From Sulfolobus sp. S-194 (GTDB lineage: Archaea; Thermoproteota; Thermoprotei_A; Sulfolobales; Sulfolobaceae), in NCBI RefSeq assembly GCF_012222305.1, contig NZ_CP035730.1:1508501-1572500 (forward strand): a stretch of 64,000 bases of DNA. The letters run 5' to 3'. Within the stretch, counting starts at the first letter, position 1, and every line of letters starts with the position of its first letter. This document shows, in pieces, positions 28,732 through 37,178 of the stretch. Under the pieces are notes generated by a model. The model saw only the letters and a list, made by a program, of their open reading frames with translations. It had not been told where the DNA came from and searched no databases. Made by a program: the position numbers and the translations under genes.

Positions 28732-29134
28732 TCCTTACATTATAAACTACTAAGTCATGAAAAGGCACATACCCAAAAACCCTATAACCTTCGCTCTCCT
28801 CTTTTAAGTATACATACCTTATCTCCTGAGTATTAGAGTAAACATATGTGGCTAACGCCATATATTTTCTCCCCGGAGTAATATCAATAATATCCATTTT
28901 AATTCTGGGAAGTTTATCCTTCCATTCCTTTATCCATTTTCCAATAACCTCTATAGCGATACTTGAATTTATTCCAAACAGTTTAAGGATATTAGATATT
29001 TTAGTATAATCCCTCTCTGGAGTCTCTTCCGAAAGAATTAATATTTTATCTGGCTTTACACCAGTAAATACTTCAGTTAAAATGGCATTAGTTGTTGTAA
29101 CAAGCTTATTAGATCCTAAAGTTCCAAGAATCAT
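28673..29134 (-). CDS. CARF-domain protein (cyclic oligoadenylate sensor)
   Basis: A 153-residue CARF domain. The nucleotide-contact motif near the N-terminus is GTLGSNKLVTTT (residues 4-15); the second motif is DITPGRKYM (84-92). CARF domains bind cyclic oligoadenylates made by type III CRISPR Cas10. It has no effector domain of its own but the PIN nuclease gene overlaps its end by 59 nt in the +1 frame. The frame runs off shortly after DFDPQKD. CARF-PIN fusions are described in the CARF literature, so a split or frameshifted fusion is likely. First gene of the unit leading into tre genes. Confidence 0.8.
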   Translation of the reverse strand: MILGTLGSNKLVTTTNAILTEVFTGVKPDKILILSEETPERDYTKISNILKLFGINSSIAIEVIGKWIKEWKDKLPRIKMDIIDITPGRKYMALATYVYSNTQEIRYVYLKEESEGYRVFGYVPFHDLVVYNVRSGEVIDFDPQKDCFWRERS

Positions 29135-29150
29135 GTATATAATATATGAA

Positions 29151-29157
29151 GGGAGGT
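29151..29157 (+). promoter_or_regulatory. Ribosome binding site deciding the metallopeptidase start
   Basis: GGGAGGT, complementary to the 3' end of 16S rRNA, 9 nt before the ATG at 29167. It argues for the shorter start over 29146. Confidence 0.6.
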
Positions 29158-29166
29158 ATAAATGTA

Positions 29167-29541
29167 ATGAAATTTCAGTATGCAGATGATGTTAAAGAAC
29201 TTGCAAAAATTGTAAATGAAAAATTTGAGTTAAAATTAGATTTAGAAAGAGTTGCCTTTATAAGAAGTCAAGGGTCAAGAAGCAAAGCAATAGCGAGAAC
29301 ATTAATGCTTCCATCACAATGGAGATTCATCTTATCGCCGTTAATACTTTATATAGTAGAAGTAATCTCTGAAAAATACGATAATTTACCTTGTGAAGAA
29401 AAAGCTTATGTTATTCTCCACGAATTAACACACATACCAAACTCAATGAAAGGGGGACTAAGAAACCATAACCACCCCCATTTCAGAAAAATAAAGAAAC
29501 CACCTTATAAAGAACTTAAAGAAATATGCAAACATATTTAA
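29167..29541 (+). CDS. Small HExxH zinc metallopeptidase-like protein
   Basis: About 124 residues from the ATG at 29167. The core helix VILHELTHI carries HExxH (near residue 90) and is followed by NHNHPHF, which can give the third ligand, as in minimal archaeal metallopeptidases of the SprT/putative-metallopeptidase type. The N-terminal GSRSKAIART segment suggests nucleic acid contact. An in-frame ATG at 29146 exists, but GGGAGGT at 29151-29157 is 9 nt before 29167 and would be inside the longer protein, so I prefer 29167. Divergent from the CARF gene. Confidence 0.75.
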   Translation: MKFQYADDVKELAKIVNEKFELKLDLERVAFIRSQGSRSKAIARTLMLPSQWRFILSPLILYIVEVISEKYDNLPCEEKAYVILHELTHIPNSMKGGLRNHNHPHFRKIKKPPYKELKEICKHI

Positions 29542-29565
29542 TTTCCCTTGAAGAAAATAAAAACG

Positions 29566-30654
29566 ATGGTAACGCTAGAAGAACTAAAAGCAGTCTTTAA
29601 GCCAAAATTAAAGCCAATAATTTGGAAAGAAGACAATTTGGATTTACTAGATCAATCAGCGTTACCGTTTCAGACGATATATATTACGGTAAAAACACCA
29701 GAAGAAGTTGCAAAAGCAATAAAGCTAATGCAAGTGAGAGGAGCACCAGCAATAGGAATAACAGCAGGTTATGGTATGGTTTTAGCATTAATATCAGCAA
29801 AACCAAATACATTAAATGAAGCAATAGAAGAACTAGTTAAAGCAAAACAAATAATGGATCAAGCAAGACCAACAGCAGTAAACCTTTCTTGGGCTACTTC
29901 AAGGATGCTAAACTTTGCAAAAAAGAAAATTGAAGAAGGGGAAGCTAAAAGTGTAAGGGAACTTATCCAATTAATGAAAGAAGAAGCAAACAGAATTTAC
30001 GAAGAAGAACTTGAAGCAGAATTAAAAATAGGTATGTATGGATTAGAAAAAATTAACGATGGGGATACGATACTAACCCAATGTAACGCTGGCGGATTAG
30101 CGACTGGAACAGGCTTAGGAACTGCACTCGCACCAGTAAAATTAGCCCACTACCTAGGAATGAAAGTCTCAGTAATAGCACCGGAAACCAGACCATGGTT
30201 ACAAGGAAGCAGATTGACAGTTTATGAACTAATGGCAGAAGGAATACCAGTAACATTAATCACAGATACCGCAATAGGATTAGTAATGTATAAAAATATG
30301 GTAAATAGTGTAATGGTTGGTGCAGATAGGATATTAAAAGATGGACATGTATTCAATAAAATTGGAACATTTAAAGAGGCAGTAATTTCTCATGAATTAG
30401 GAATACCATTTTACGCCTTAGCCCCATCATCATCCTTCGATTTAAAAAGTAAAGTAGATGAAATAAAGATAGAAGAAAGAGACCCAAACGAGGTTAGGAC
30501 AATTAGAGGAATTCCTATAGTACCAGAAAACGTAAAAGTATATAACCCAGTTTTTGACATTACACCACCAAAGTATATAACAGCACTAATAACTGAAAAA
30601 GGAGTAATTTACCCCCCATTCGAAAAGAACATACCAAAAATGATAGGCCTATAA
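29566..30654 (+). CDS. mtnA: Methylthioribose-1-phosphate isomerase
   Basis: Isomerises 5-methylthioribose 1-phosphate to the ribulose form in methionine salvage; related to eIF2B subunits. The protein is 362 residues from the ATG at 29566 (368 from a TTG at 29548). It has the conserved [13 protein letters not shown], the catalytic cysteine in [12 protein letters not shown] and the catalytic aspartate in [11 protein letters not shown], followed by VGADRI. No ribosome site favours the TTG, so ATG is preferred. Some archaeal homologues act on ribose 1,5-bisphosphate instead, but the QCNAG sequence and length fit MtnA. Confidence 0.9.
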   Translation: MVTLEELKAVFKPKLKPIIWKEDNLDLLDQSALPFQTIYITVKTPEEVAKAIKLMQVRGAPAIGITAGYGMVLALISAKPNTLNEAIEELVKAKQIMDQARPTAVNLSWATSRMLNFAKKKIEEGEAKSVRELIQLMKEEANRIYEEELEAELKIGMYGLEKINDGDTILTQCNAGGLATGTGLGTALAPVKLAHYLGMKVSVIAPETRPWLQGSRLTVYELMAEGIPVTLITDTAIGLVMYKNMVNSVMVGADRILKDGHVFNKIGTFKEAVISHELGIPFYALAPSSSFDLKSKVDEIKIEERDPNEVRTIRGIPIVPENVKVYNPVFDITPPKYITALITEKGVIYPPFEKNIPKMIGL

Positions 30655-30687
30655 AACTTATTTTACCCTCAACACTTTATTCTTTTT

Positions 30688-31242
30688 ATGGTAAAATTAA
30701 TAGCAACACTTGGTACTTCACCTGGAGGAATTTTCGAAACATACACAAATCTCATTAACGGTACATATGAAAGTGAAAACCCGACTAAAATCGAAATACA
30801 AGATATTTACATAATCAGAACAAAAGACAAAGAAGTAGAGTTAGCATGGAAATTAGTTAAAGCACTCTTCATTTGTATGAAAGTACCGGCACAGATAGCT
30901 GATATACCAGTATCTGTAAATGACATATCAAGCAAAGAGGACTATGAAATTTTTAAGAAAGAGATCTTTCAAAGAATAAGTAAAGGAGACTTCATTGACT
31001 TTACTGGAGGAAGAAAAGCAATGTCGGTAGCTGCAGTGATAGGAGCAGTAAAAAAGGAAGCCTATTTGGTTACTACAATAATACCGCAACAAGAATATAA
31101 TAGAATACAACAACAGATTAAAGAATTAAAGAATAGAGAAAAAGAAATTGACGAGGCAATATCCACGGGGTCTTGTGAAAAGATTAGAGAAGATTTGAAA
31201 AAACTAATAATACATGGAGCAAAAACAATTTTGCTAACCTAA
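30688..31242 (+). CDS. crn1: CRISPR ring nuclease Crn1 (cA4 phosphodiesterase)
   Basis: A 184-residue CARF-fold protein closely resembling the Saccharolobus ring nucleases of the Sso2081 family, which cleave cyclic tetraadenylate and switch off type III CRISPR effectors. The N-terminus LIATLGTSPGG includes the serine at position 11 that is important in Sso2081, and DFTGGRKAMSVAA (GGRK at 107-110) gives the second ligand-contact motif. The C-terminal helices (residues about 130-170) match the lid region. No cas gene or CRISPR array lies in the window. It follows mtnA by 33 nt and overlaps htrA convergently by 9 nt. Confidence 0.88.
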   Translation: MVKLIATLGTSPGGIFETYTNLINGTYESENPTKIEIQDIYIIRTKDKEVELAWKLVKALFICMKVPAQIADIPVSVNDISSKEDYEIFKKEIFQRISKGDFIDFTGGRKAMSVAAVIGAVKKEAYLVTTIIPQQEYNRIQQQIKELKNREKEIDEAISTGSCEKIREDLKKLIIHGAKTILLT

Positions 31243-32130
31243 AGCCACTGGAGCTACCTTTATAGAAATTTTCTCTTTGCCTCTTAGAATCTTCATTTCA
31301 ATCTTCTCTAATCCAGTCTCATCTATACTAGCAACCAAATCTAGTTGAGACTCGATCTTTTTACCGTTAACCTCAGTGATTATGTCACCTCTCCGAATTC
31401 CAGCCTCATATGCTGGGCTATCCTCATCAACAGCAACAACCAAAACACCCGAATCTGAGGATAAATTAAAATAAGTACTTATAGCCTTATTCAACTTAAT
31501 GACTCTAATCCCCAAATAAGGTCTAACATATTTGCCATTATTTCTTTCTATATTTTTAAGAAAACTAAGAACAAGCTTCGAAGGAATAGCAAACCCTATC
31601 CCTTGAGCATAAGGAATCATAGCAGTAACAACACCAACAACCTCTCCCTTAGTATTTATTAGAGGACCACCACTATTCCCTGGGTTTACTGCAGCATCAG
31701 TTTGCAAAACATAAAGTGGATTACCTAAAGGAGACTGTATAGTCCTATCAACACTACTTATTATTCCCAAGGTTACACTATCTAAACCTAAAGGACTACC
31801 AATAGCTAAAACACCTTCACCAACCTTAACCTTCTCAGAAAACTTCAAAGCCTTTAAATTAAGACTAGTATAAAGAAGAGCAAGATCATTAAAAGGATTT
31901 ACAGCTATCACATCAGCCTCGCTACTAAAACCATCCTTACTAACAACCACAATATTTCTTGAATTCTGTATAACATGATAAGAAGTAATTACAAAACCAT
32001 TACCAACGCTGAACCCAGAACCTAATCCTTCAGCTACAGATGGCATTAAAAACTCATCAAGTGTTAATTGCTTAGTTAAAATAGTTACAACTGACTTGGA
32101 CACCTCTTCAACGATTGAGGAATAATCCAT
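31234..32130 (-). CDS. HtrA-family serine protease with PDZ domain
   Basis: A 298-residue trypsin-like protease. The catalytic triad is complete: H52 (TSYHVI), D82 (FNDLALL) and S154 (NPGNSGGP). A PDZ domain occupies about 205-295 (VRPYLGIRVI...GIRRGDIITEVNG). No signal peptide or membrane segment is seen, so it should act in the cytoplasm on unfolded proteins, unlike bacterial DegP. It ends 9 nt inside the crn1 gene. The unknown 235-residue gene is 21 nt upstream on the same strand. Confidence 0.92.
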   Translation of the reverse strand: MDYSSIVEEVSKSVVTILTKQLTLDEFLMPSVAEGLGSGFSVGNGFVITSYHVIQNSRNIVVVSKDGFSSEADVIAVNPFNDLALLYTSLNLKALKFSEKVKVGEGVLAIGSPLGLDSVTLGIISSVDRTIQSPLGNPLYVLQTDAAVNPGNSGGPLINTKGEVVGVVTAMIPYAQGIGFAIPSKLVLSFLKNIERNNGKYVRPYLGIRVIKLNKAISTYFNLSSDSGVLVVAVDEDSPAYEAGIRRGDIITEVNGKKIESQLDLVASIDETGLEKIEMKILRGKEKISIKVAPVALG

Positions 32131-32151
32131 AATTAAAACTCATCCATGAAC

Positions 32152-32859
32152 TTAAAAATATACATTAGATCCCTTTATAACGACTTTTTTTGATGAAAAA
32201 CTCTCCTCAATCTTCTTAATAATGGAGATAACATCGATAGTTGGGTTATTAATCTCATATCTATTCTTTAAAAACTTCGTCGAAATATAGGATAAAATCT
32301 CTAGATTAGGAGGAGAAATAACATTCCCATCAATGAAAACCCTTTCCTTTAGAAAAGATACGACGCCCCTATTAACAAAATAACCAACATACTTTAGCAA
32401 ATCACAATTACCTAAAATTAAAGGTCTAAATAAATCTTGTAAATACATAAGCAAATTAATAAGGCCGGCCTCACCGCAAGACAAGTTATAAACCAAATTA
32501 TTCACAACAACCCACTTATTTTTCTCTACAACCCTCAATTCTCTAACAGAAGTGTGATTAACAATAAAAGATAGTAAATCCAAATCATTGCCATAAAATA
32601 TGACCTTTCTCCTACCTAAGGAATTCACAAATGAAAATATCTTCTCAAAATTCTCTATTAAAAAATCTTGAGAAGAATAAGCAACAAAATTATTAAAAAT
32701 AAAGTAATTAGGATAAAGATACAAAGTACCAACAATCTTTTTCATCTTTTCAAGAAGCTCTTCCTTGGGAATCACATCCCTACAGATAACCTTACTTTTG
32801 CCCAAATCAATCTCAAACTCCCTAATCCTAACATTATACTTCTTTAAAAGCTCCTCCAC
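32152..32859 (-). CDS. Unknown protein upstream of htrA
   Basis: A 235-residue protein of mixed alpha/beta character with no family I can name. Features: a strand-rich middle (KVIFYGNDLDLLSF, KWVVVNNLVYNL), a glycine-containing GEAGLINLL segment near residue 135, and a C-terminal helical region. No membrane helix or metal motif. It lies 21 nt before htrA in the same direction and is probably co-transcribed; a substrate or adaptor role is only a guess. Divergent from the acyl-CoA dehydrogenase gene. Confidence 0.6.
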   Translation of the reverse strand: MEELLKKYNVRIREFEIDLGKSKVICRDVIPKEELLEKMKKIVGTLYLYPNYFIFNNFVAYSSQDFLIENFEKIFSFVNSLGRRKVIFYGNDLDLLSFIVNHTSVRELRVVEKNKWVVVNNLVYNLSCGEAGLINLLMYLQDLFRPLILGNCDLLKYVGYFVNRGVVSFLKERVFIDGNVISPPNLEILSYISTKFLKNRYEINNPTIDVISIIKKIEESFSSKKVVIKGSNVYF

Positions 32860-32956
32860 ATTATATTTATATACATTTTCACTTTAAAATAATTCCTTCA
32901 TTAAAGCCAGTTTTATATTAGAAAATTTTAAAATCACAAAATAATCAACTGAAAAT

Positions 32957-34033
32957 ATGTCCGAAGAGGCAGAGCTCATTATCCAATCAGCAAATGAAAT
33001 CTCAAAACGGCTAGACTCTACAAGTGAAGAACAAGGAATATTCCCAAGAAAAAACCTTGAATTATTAGCACAACAAGGATTCATGGGAATATTAGTACCG
33101 AAACCTTACGGTTTAGAATTACCAGCAAAAACGTTCGTAGACGTAGTAAAAACCATGGCAAAAGCCTCACCATCAACAGCATGGCTTTATGTAACACACG
33201 TAGCTTCAACAATAGCATTACATGCTTTTGCAAATCAACAAGTTAAAGACAAATACATGAAAGACTTAGTTGAAGGAAAATTGCTAATTGGGGCCGCCGG
33301 AACAGAAAGTGTAGGAGGAGCAATAAACGCAGTATTAAACACAACAGCAGAATTAAAGGGAGATAAATACGTAATAAACGGTTCAAAAACATTCATAACT
33401 GGTGCTGGAGAATTGGACTTATACTTATTGATCTCAAAAATACAAGGACAGCAAAAATCTGGAGTATTCTTAGTTGAGAGAAATCAAGTAAAAGCCGGAC
33501 AAAAATTCGCATCATTAGGAATGAGGGGAATCTCGTGGGGAGAATTAGTAATCGAAAATGCAGAAGTGCCTAAGGATTATATGATAATTGATGATGCAGT
33601 AAAATTCTTAGGAGTATTAGGGAGAGTAGGGATGTTAGGGGTATCAGCAATAGCTTATGGTTTAGCAGAAGGAGCGTTTGAAGAAGCCTTAAATCATGTG
33701 AAAAACAGAAAACTTGGACAAAACACTTTAGCCTCATTTGAAGGAGTGCAAATATACTTAGCAGAAATGGCATCAAAAGTTGAAGCACTGAAACAAATGG
33801 CATACCAAGCTGCAGACCAATCCACATCACTACAAGCAATATTAAAAGCCAGGATATTTAATACAGAAACAGCGCTGGAAGTTATCGATAAAGCACTAAG
33901 AGTAACAGGAGGACATGGATTTAGTAATGCGTTAAAAATAGAAAAATACTATAGAGATGTTAGGGCAACCATGTTACACTTCCAAACATTAGAATTATCA
34001 AAGAAAGTATTAGGAGGATTGCTGATATCGTAA
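32957..34033 (+). CDS. Acyl-CoA dehydrogenase
   Basis: A 358-residue flavoprotein of the acyl-CoA dehydrogenase family, which introduces a double bond into acyl-CoA with transfer of electrons to ETF. The FAD/substrate segment INGSKTFITGAG is near residue 140, the middle beta domain follows, and the C-terminal helical domain includes RVTGGHGFSN and KYYRDVRATM. The usual catalytic glutamate position near the end is not easily placed, so substrate class is open. It overlaps the next gene by 1 nt. Confidence 0.88.
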   Translation: MSEEAELIIQSANEISKRLDSTSEEQGIFPRKNLELLAQQGFMGILVPKPYGLELPAKTFVDVVKTMAKASPSTAWLYVTHVASTIALHAFANQQVKDKYMKDLVEGKLLIGAAGTESVGGAINAVLNTTAELKGDKYVINGSKTFITGAGELDLYLLISKIQGQQKSGVFLVERNQVKAGQKFASLGMRGISWGELVIENAEVPKDYMIIDDAVKFLGVLGRVGMLGVSAIAYGLAEGAFEEALNHVKNRKLGQNTLASFEGVQIYLAEMASKVEALKQMAYQAADQSTSLQAILKARIFNTETALEVIDKALRVTGGHGFSNALKIEKYYRDVRATMLHFQTLELSKKVLGGLLIS

Positions 34034-34452
34034 TGCCAATACGAGACGAAAAAACATATGCAAGAATGAGTTTAAACGACTTTTTAGTATCTTATGAAAG
34101 GCTTAAAAAAGGAGAGTTAAGACTATCGGCATTTAGAGCCTATAAGACAGAAAGAAGAATGCTACAAGCACTAGCAATAAAACACGACTTACATAGAAAG
34201 GATACAAAATGCGCAGTACCGAAAAAAGAAATGTTAAAAGTGGCTGAAGAACTAGAGGAGAAATATAATGGTATTTACGAAATGACACAAAAAGCACTAA
34301 AACTCTTTGAGCAATGGAAAAATAAAAACGTAGACGAAAAAAGCATAAGAGACCTACTATTTTCACTTAACTACGACTGGATAAAAGAGCATCTTGCAGA
34401 TAAAGAATTAGATAAAATAAAAAATATTCAGAAAGAGTTAGGTAATGGCTAG
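34033..34452 (+). CDS. Unknown helical protein downstream of acyl-CoA dehydrogenase
   Basis: A 139-residue, almost entirely helical, basic protein. It shares one base (TAATG) with the acyl-CoA dehydrogenase stop, so the two are translationally coupled. Contains repeated Glu/Lys heptads (KVAEELEEKYNGIYEMTQKA). No recognised family. Convergent with the AAA ATPase gene, with a 15-nt overlap. Confidence 0.6.
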   Translation: MPIRDEKTYARMSLNDFLVSYERLKKGELRLSAFRAYKTERRMLQALAIKHDLHRKDTKCAVPKKEMLKVAEELEEKYNGIYEMTQKALKLFEQWKNKNVDEKSIRDLLFSLNYDWIKEHLADKELDKIKNIQKELGNG

Positions 34453-35796
34453 CTCACTTTTACCTTGCTGAGAAGTAATAGATTTTAAGAATCCCCTAAC
34501 CTTTTCTTCTAATATCTCATTATCACCTTGTAACACTCTTACAACCTCCATAGTACTGAACTCCAACTTATTTACAGTTGAAGGAACTTCAAGCGAAGAG
34601 GAATTTGTAACTATAAAGCGATATCTAACCGAATACTCTTTCTTCTCATGTTCTACAGTAGAGACATAGCTTAAGAGCTTAACATCTTCATCTTCAGCTT
34701 TAACCTCGTTATTATACAATTTTACTAAACCAATATAAGCCTCGTTATCTGATATAAAGAACAGACCAACAACAAAGCTCTTACCCTTAACCTCAATCCT
34801 CTTACCCCTTGGATGGACGTAAGATATATTAAACTCTTTTGATAGAGAAGAAAGAGAGTCCCTAATTAGTTTCTCTAAGTTCTTTGAATCTTCCTCAACA
34901 TTACTCAAACTATAGGAAGTCCTTATCTTCTCCTTCAAGCAATGAATACTATCACCGCATTCCTTACTAGCCTTTTCAACTTCACTCCTAACAAACTGCA
35001 AAATACTACTAACAGTATTTAGCTCCCTTCCCTTCCAAAGAGACAAGACAATAGGGAAAAGTTCCTCAGATAAAGGTTTACAGTACGCCTCAACAATCTC
35101 CTTAATATCTTCAGAAGTTAAAGAATCTAAAGAAATCCTGCTTTCATCCAATCTCCTCCTAATTGCCAAATCATTAATCCTACTATAACTATCAGTAGGA
35201 ATAGCAATAAGAATAGAAACATTTAGACCAGAATTTATCAACCTATGAATCTTAGTAATATGAGTCTCCCTTACCTCATCGATTAAAATGGCAATATTAT
35301 CAAATGACTTAAAATCTTCAATAAACTTTAACATACCATCAAAATCCCTACTATATTTTAAGCAATACAGACGCAAAAGCTTGTCGTCATCAGAAATCAT
35401 CTTTCCGCATAGAGAATCAAGATAAGACCTAAACGAAACACCGAATAATTTCTTGAAAAAGGAATAGCCATACTTCTTCTTATCCCTCTCTAACAAAGGG
35501 TAAACAAAACTCCTAATCTTATCACCACTAACCTTACTCCAAAACTCATCTTCAATCTCGCCCTTACTAGCTAAATCTAAGTAGAAAGGAGTAATAGAGA
35601 AGGAATAAACACTCTCTTCAACCTTCTTTAATATAGTAGTCTTACCCATACCAGGTTGACCAATAATTGAGGCAACTTCCTTATTTTTTACAGCATCTAA
35701 CGCCTTGTTCAAATACTGTCTATATGTAGGACCAACTAAAATAACTCCCTTGGATGACCAGGTTGTAACAGCCACTTTAGGAACATCACATATCAT
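34438..35796 (-). CDS. AAA/STAND-type ATPase, ORC1/Cdc6-like fold
   Basis: A 452-residue P-loop ATPase. Walker A is IIGQPGMGKTT near residue 45; Walker B is IAILIDEVRE near 170; RRRLDESRISLDSLT near 220 resembles the sensor 2/lid region of ORC1/Cdc6-like archaeal ATPases. The last 150 residues are a beta-rich domain with no recognised family. It ends 4 nt after the winged-helix gene on the same strand, so the pair forms one operon and the proteins may act as a DNA-binding ATPase complex. Role unknown. Confidence 0.7.
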   Translation of the reverse strand: MICDVPKVAVTTWSSKGVILVGPTYRQYLNKALDAVKNKEVASIIGQPGMGKTTILKKVEESVYSFSITPFYLDLASKGEIEDEFWSKVSGDKIRSFVYPLLERDKKKYGYSFFKKLFGVSFRSYLDSLCGKMISDDDKLLRLYCLKYSRDFDGMLKFIEDFKSFDNIAILIDEVRETHITKIHRLINSGLNVSILIAIPTDSYSRINDLAIRRRLDESRISLDSLTSEDIKEIVEAYCKPLSEELFPIVLSLWKGRELNTVSSILQFVRSEVEKASKECGDSIHCLKEKIRTSYSLSNVEEDSKNLEKLIRDSLSSLSKEFNISYVHPRGKRIEVKGKSFVVGLFFISDNEAYIGLVKLYNNEVKAEDEDVKLLSYVSTVEHEKKEYSVRYRFIVTNSSSLEVPSTVNKLEFSTMEVVRVLQGDNEILEEKVRGFLKSITSQQGKSELAIT

Positions 35797-35800
35797 ACCC

Positions 35801-36301
35801 TCACCCCTTCTTCTTTATAATACCGTAAATAGAACCTTTTCTTACAAACCCCTCATCGCCACCGGCAATTAACTCATAATTACTCTCCACATGAGACCTA
35901 AACTTAGAATAAAACTCCTCCTTAGACAACCCCAATTCAAGTCTAATATCACCTAACTTAGCATAACCCAGACTATCCTTAACCCTATCATAAGCATCAT
36001 CAAAAGAAGACACAGAAAGCTTTTGCCTCTCAACAATCATATTCTGAAGCCTCTTAATCTCCTCTTTCAACTTCCTAATCTCAGAAAGTATTAATGAAAA
36101 ACCGTCGATACTTGAAACCTCATAAGCCTTACCTCCACCAACATCATACTTCTTCACTAGACCTTCTCTCTCTAGTTCGTTCAAAACTCTCTCTATTTCC
36201 TCTGGATCAGCCTTAATTTTCCTTTTTATCTTAGAAAAAGCAACGGGCTTACCATCATAAAGCTCTTTAATAACCGAAATCACATCCTCCTTAGAAATCA
36301 T
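35801..36301 (-). CDS. Winged-helix protein with coiled coil, partner of the AAA ATPase
   Basis: A 166-residue protein. Residues about 5-60 form a winged helix (SKIKRKIKADPEEIERVLNE, GLVKKYDVGGGKAYEV), residues 68-95 a coiled coil (EIRKLKEEIKRLQNMIVE), and residues 105-160 another small helical/wing domain (YAKLGDIRLELGLSKEE...GFVRKG). It precedes the AAA ATPase by 4 nt. The tandem DNA-binding domains suggest recognition of a paired site. Confidence 0.7.
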   Translation of the reverse strand: MISKEDVISVIKELYDGKPVAFSKIKRKIKADPEEIERVLNELEREGLVKKYDVGGGKAYEVSSIDGFSLILSEIRKLKEEIKRLQNMIVERQKLSVSSFDDAYDRVKDSLGYAKLGDIRLELGLSKEEFYSKFRSHVESNYELIAGGDEGFVRKGSIYGIIKKKG

Positions 36302-36384
36302 ATCTAGAAACTTAATTAAAACTCCTTAAATACCCTTCCCCTAATGAATAAAAATTTATAATGAGAAAAATCTAATGAAAGAGG

Positions 36385-37149
36385 ATGAAATTTTGCCCAA
36401 GATGTGGAACTCCTAATCTTGACATAGCAAACTACTGCAAAAAATGTGGAATATACTTAAACAACATCTGTCCAAGATGTGGTTATCCTAACAGACCAGA
36501 AGCAAACTTTTGTGCAAAATGCGGTTACCCACTAAAGACCAGACAGCTTGTTCCAATAACACAAACCGTAGTTCAGCAACCTACTAGAAAAGTAACCACA
36601 ATACAAAGCAGAAAAGAAGAAAAAAAGAAATTAATAATCATATCAGCAATAGCTATAGCCATAATACTTATACTCTTAATACCTTTGTCCAATATCAACG
36701 TCCATGATGAAGTTATAGGAGTTCAACCACTAACAACGCACGAAATAGATAACATATTAGGCGGAAATTGGGTCACATTAGGGCCAGAATATACTTCAGA
36801 CACAATACAAATATCAAGCATAATACACTTTCCAATATCACAAAATATAACAGCATATTATCAATTCTTTGGTTTCTCAGATTATAATCTAGTAGTACTC
36901 TACATAAACTTCTCATCTAATAAATTAGCTAAAGCGTTTTATTTAAATTATACGGAGAAATACCATGGAGTGCAAGCTACACTTAATACATATCCACTTA
37001 CTATATTACAATCAACAAATGTAATAGCTGAAATAACAGAGTTTGGACCGTATATTATATACGTAGAAATTTACTCATTACATGGAGAACCATTGAACTA
37101 TACAACAACCCAAATAGAAAAACTAATTAACTACATGGAAATAACTTGA
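36385..37149 (+). CDS. Membrane protein with N-terminal double zinc ribbon
   Basis: A 254-residue protein. Residues 1-50 hold four CxxC pairs (CPRCG, CKKCG, CPRCG, CAKCG) forming a double zinc ribbon in the cytoplasm. A membrane helix follows at about 82-102 (LIIISAIAIAIILILLIPL), and about 150 residues with NxS/T sites face outside. A GAAAGAGG ribosome-like site and TATA-like TTTATAAT (about 36354) precede the ATG. No family beyond the ribbon; a sensor linking outside to inside is conceivable. Confidence 0.75.
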   Translation: MKFCPRCGTPNLDIANYCKKCGIYLNNICPRCGYPNRPEANFCAKCGYPLKTRQLVPITQTVVQQPTRKVTTIQSRKEEKKKLIIISAIAIAIILILLIPLSNINVHDEVIGVQPLTTHEIDNILGGNWVTLGPEYTSDTIQISSIIHFPISQNITAYYQFFGFSDYNLVVLYINFSSNKLAKAFYLNYTEKYHGVQATLNTYPLTILQSTNVIAEITEFGPYIIYVEIYSLHGEPLNYTTTQIEKLINYMEIT

Positions 37150-37178
37150 TTTTTTCTAAAAAACAATTGTATAAAAAA

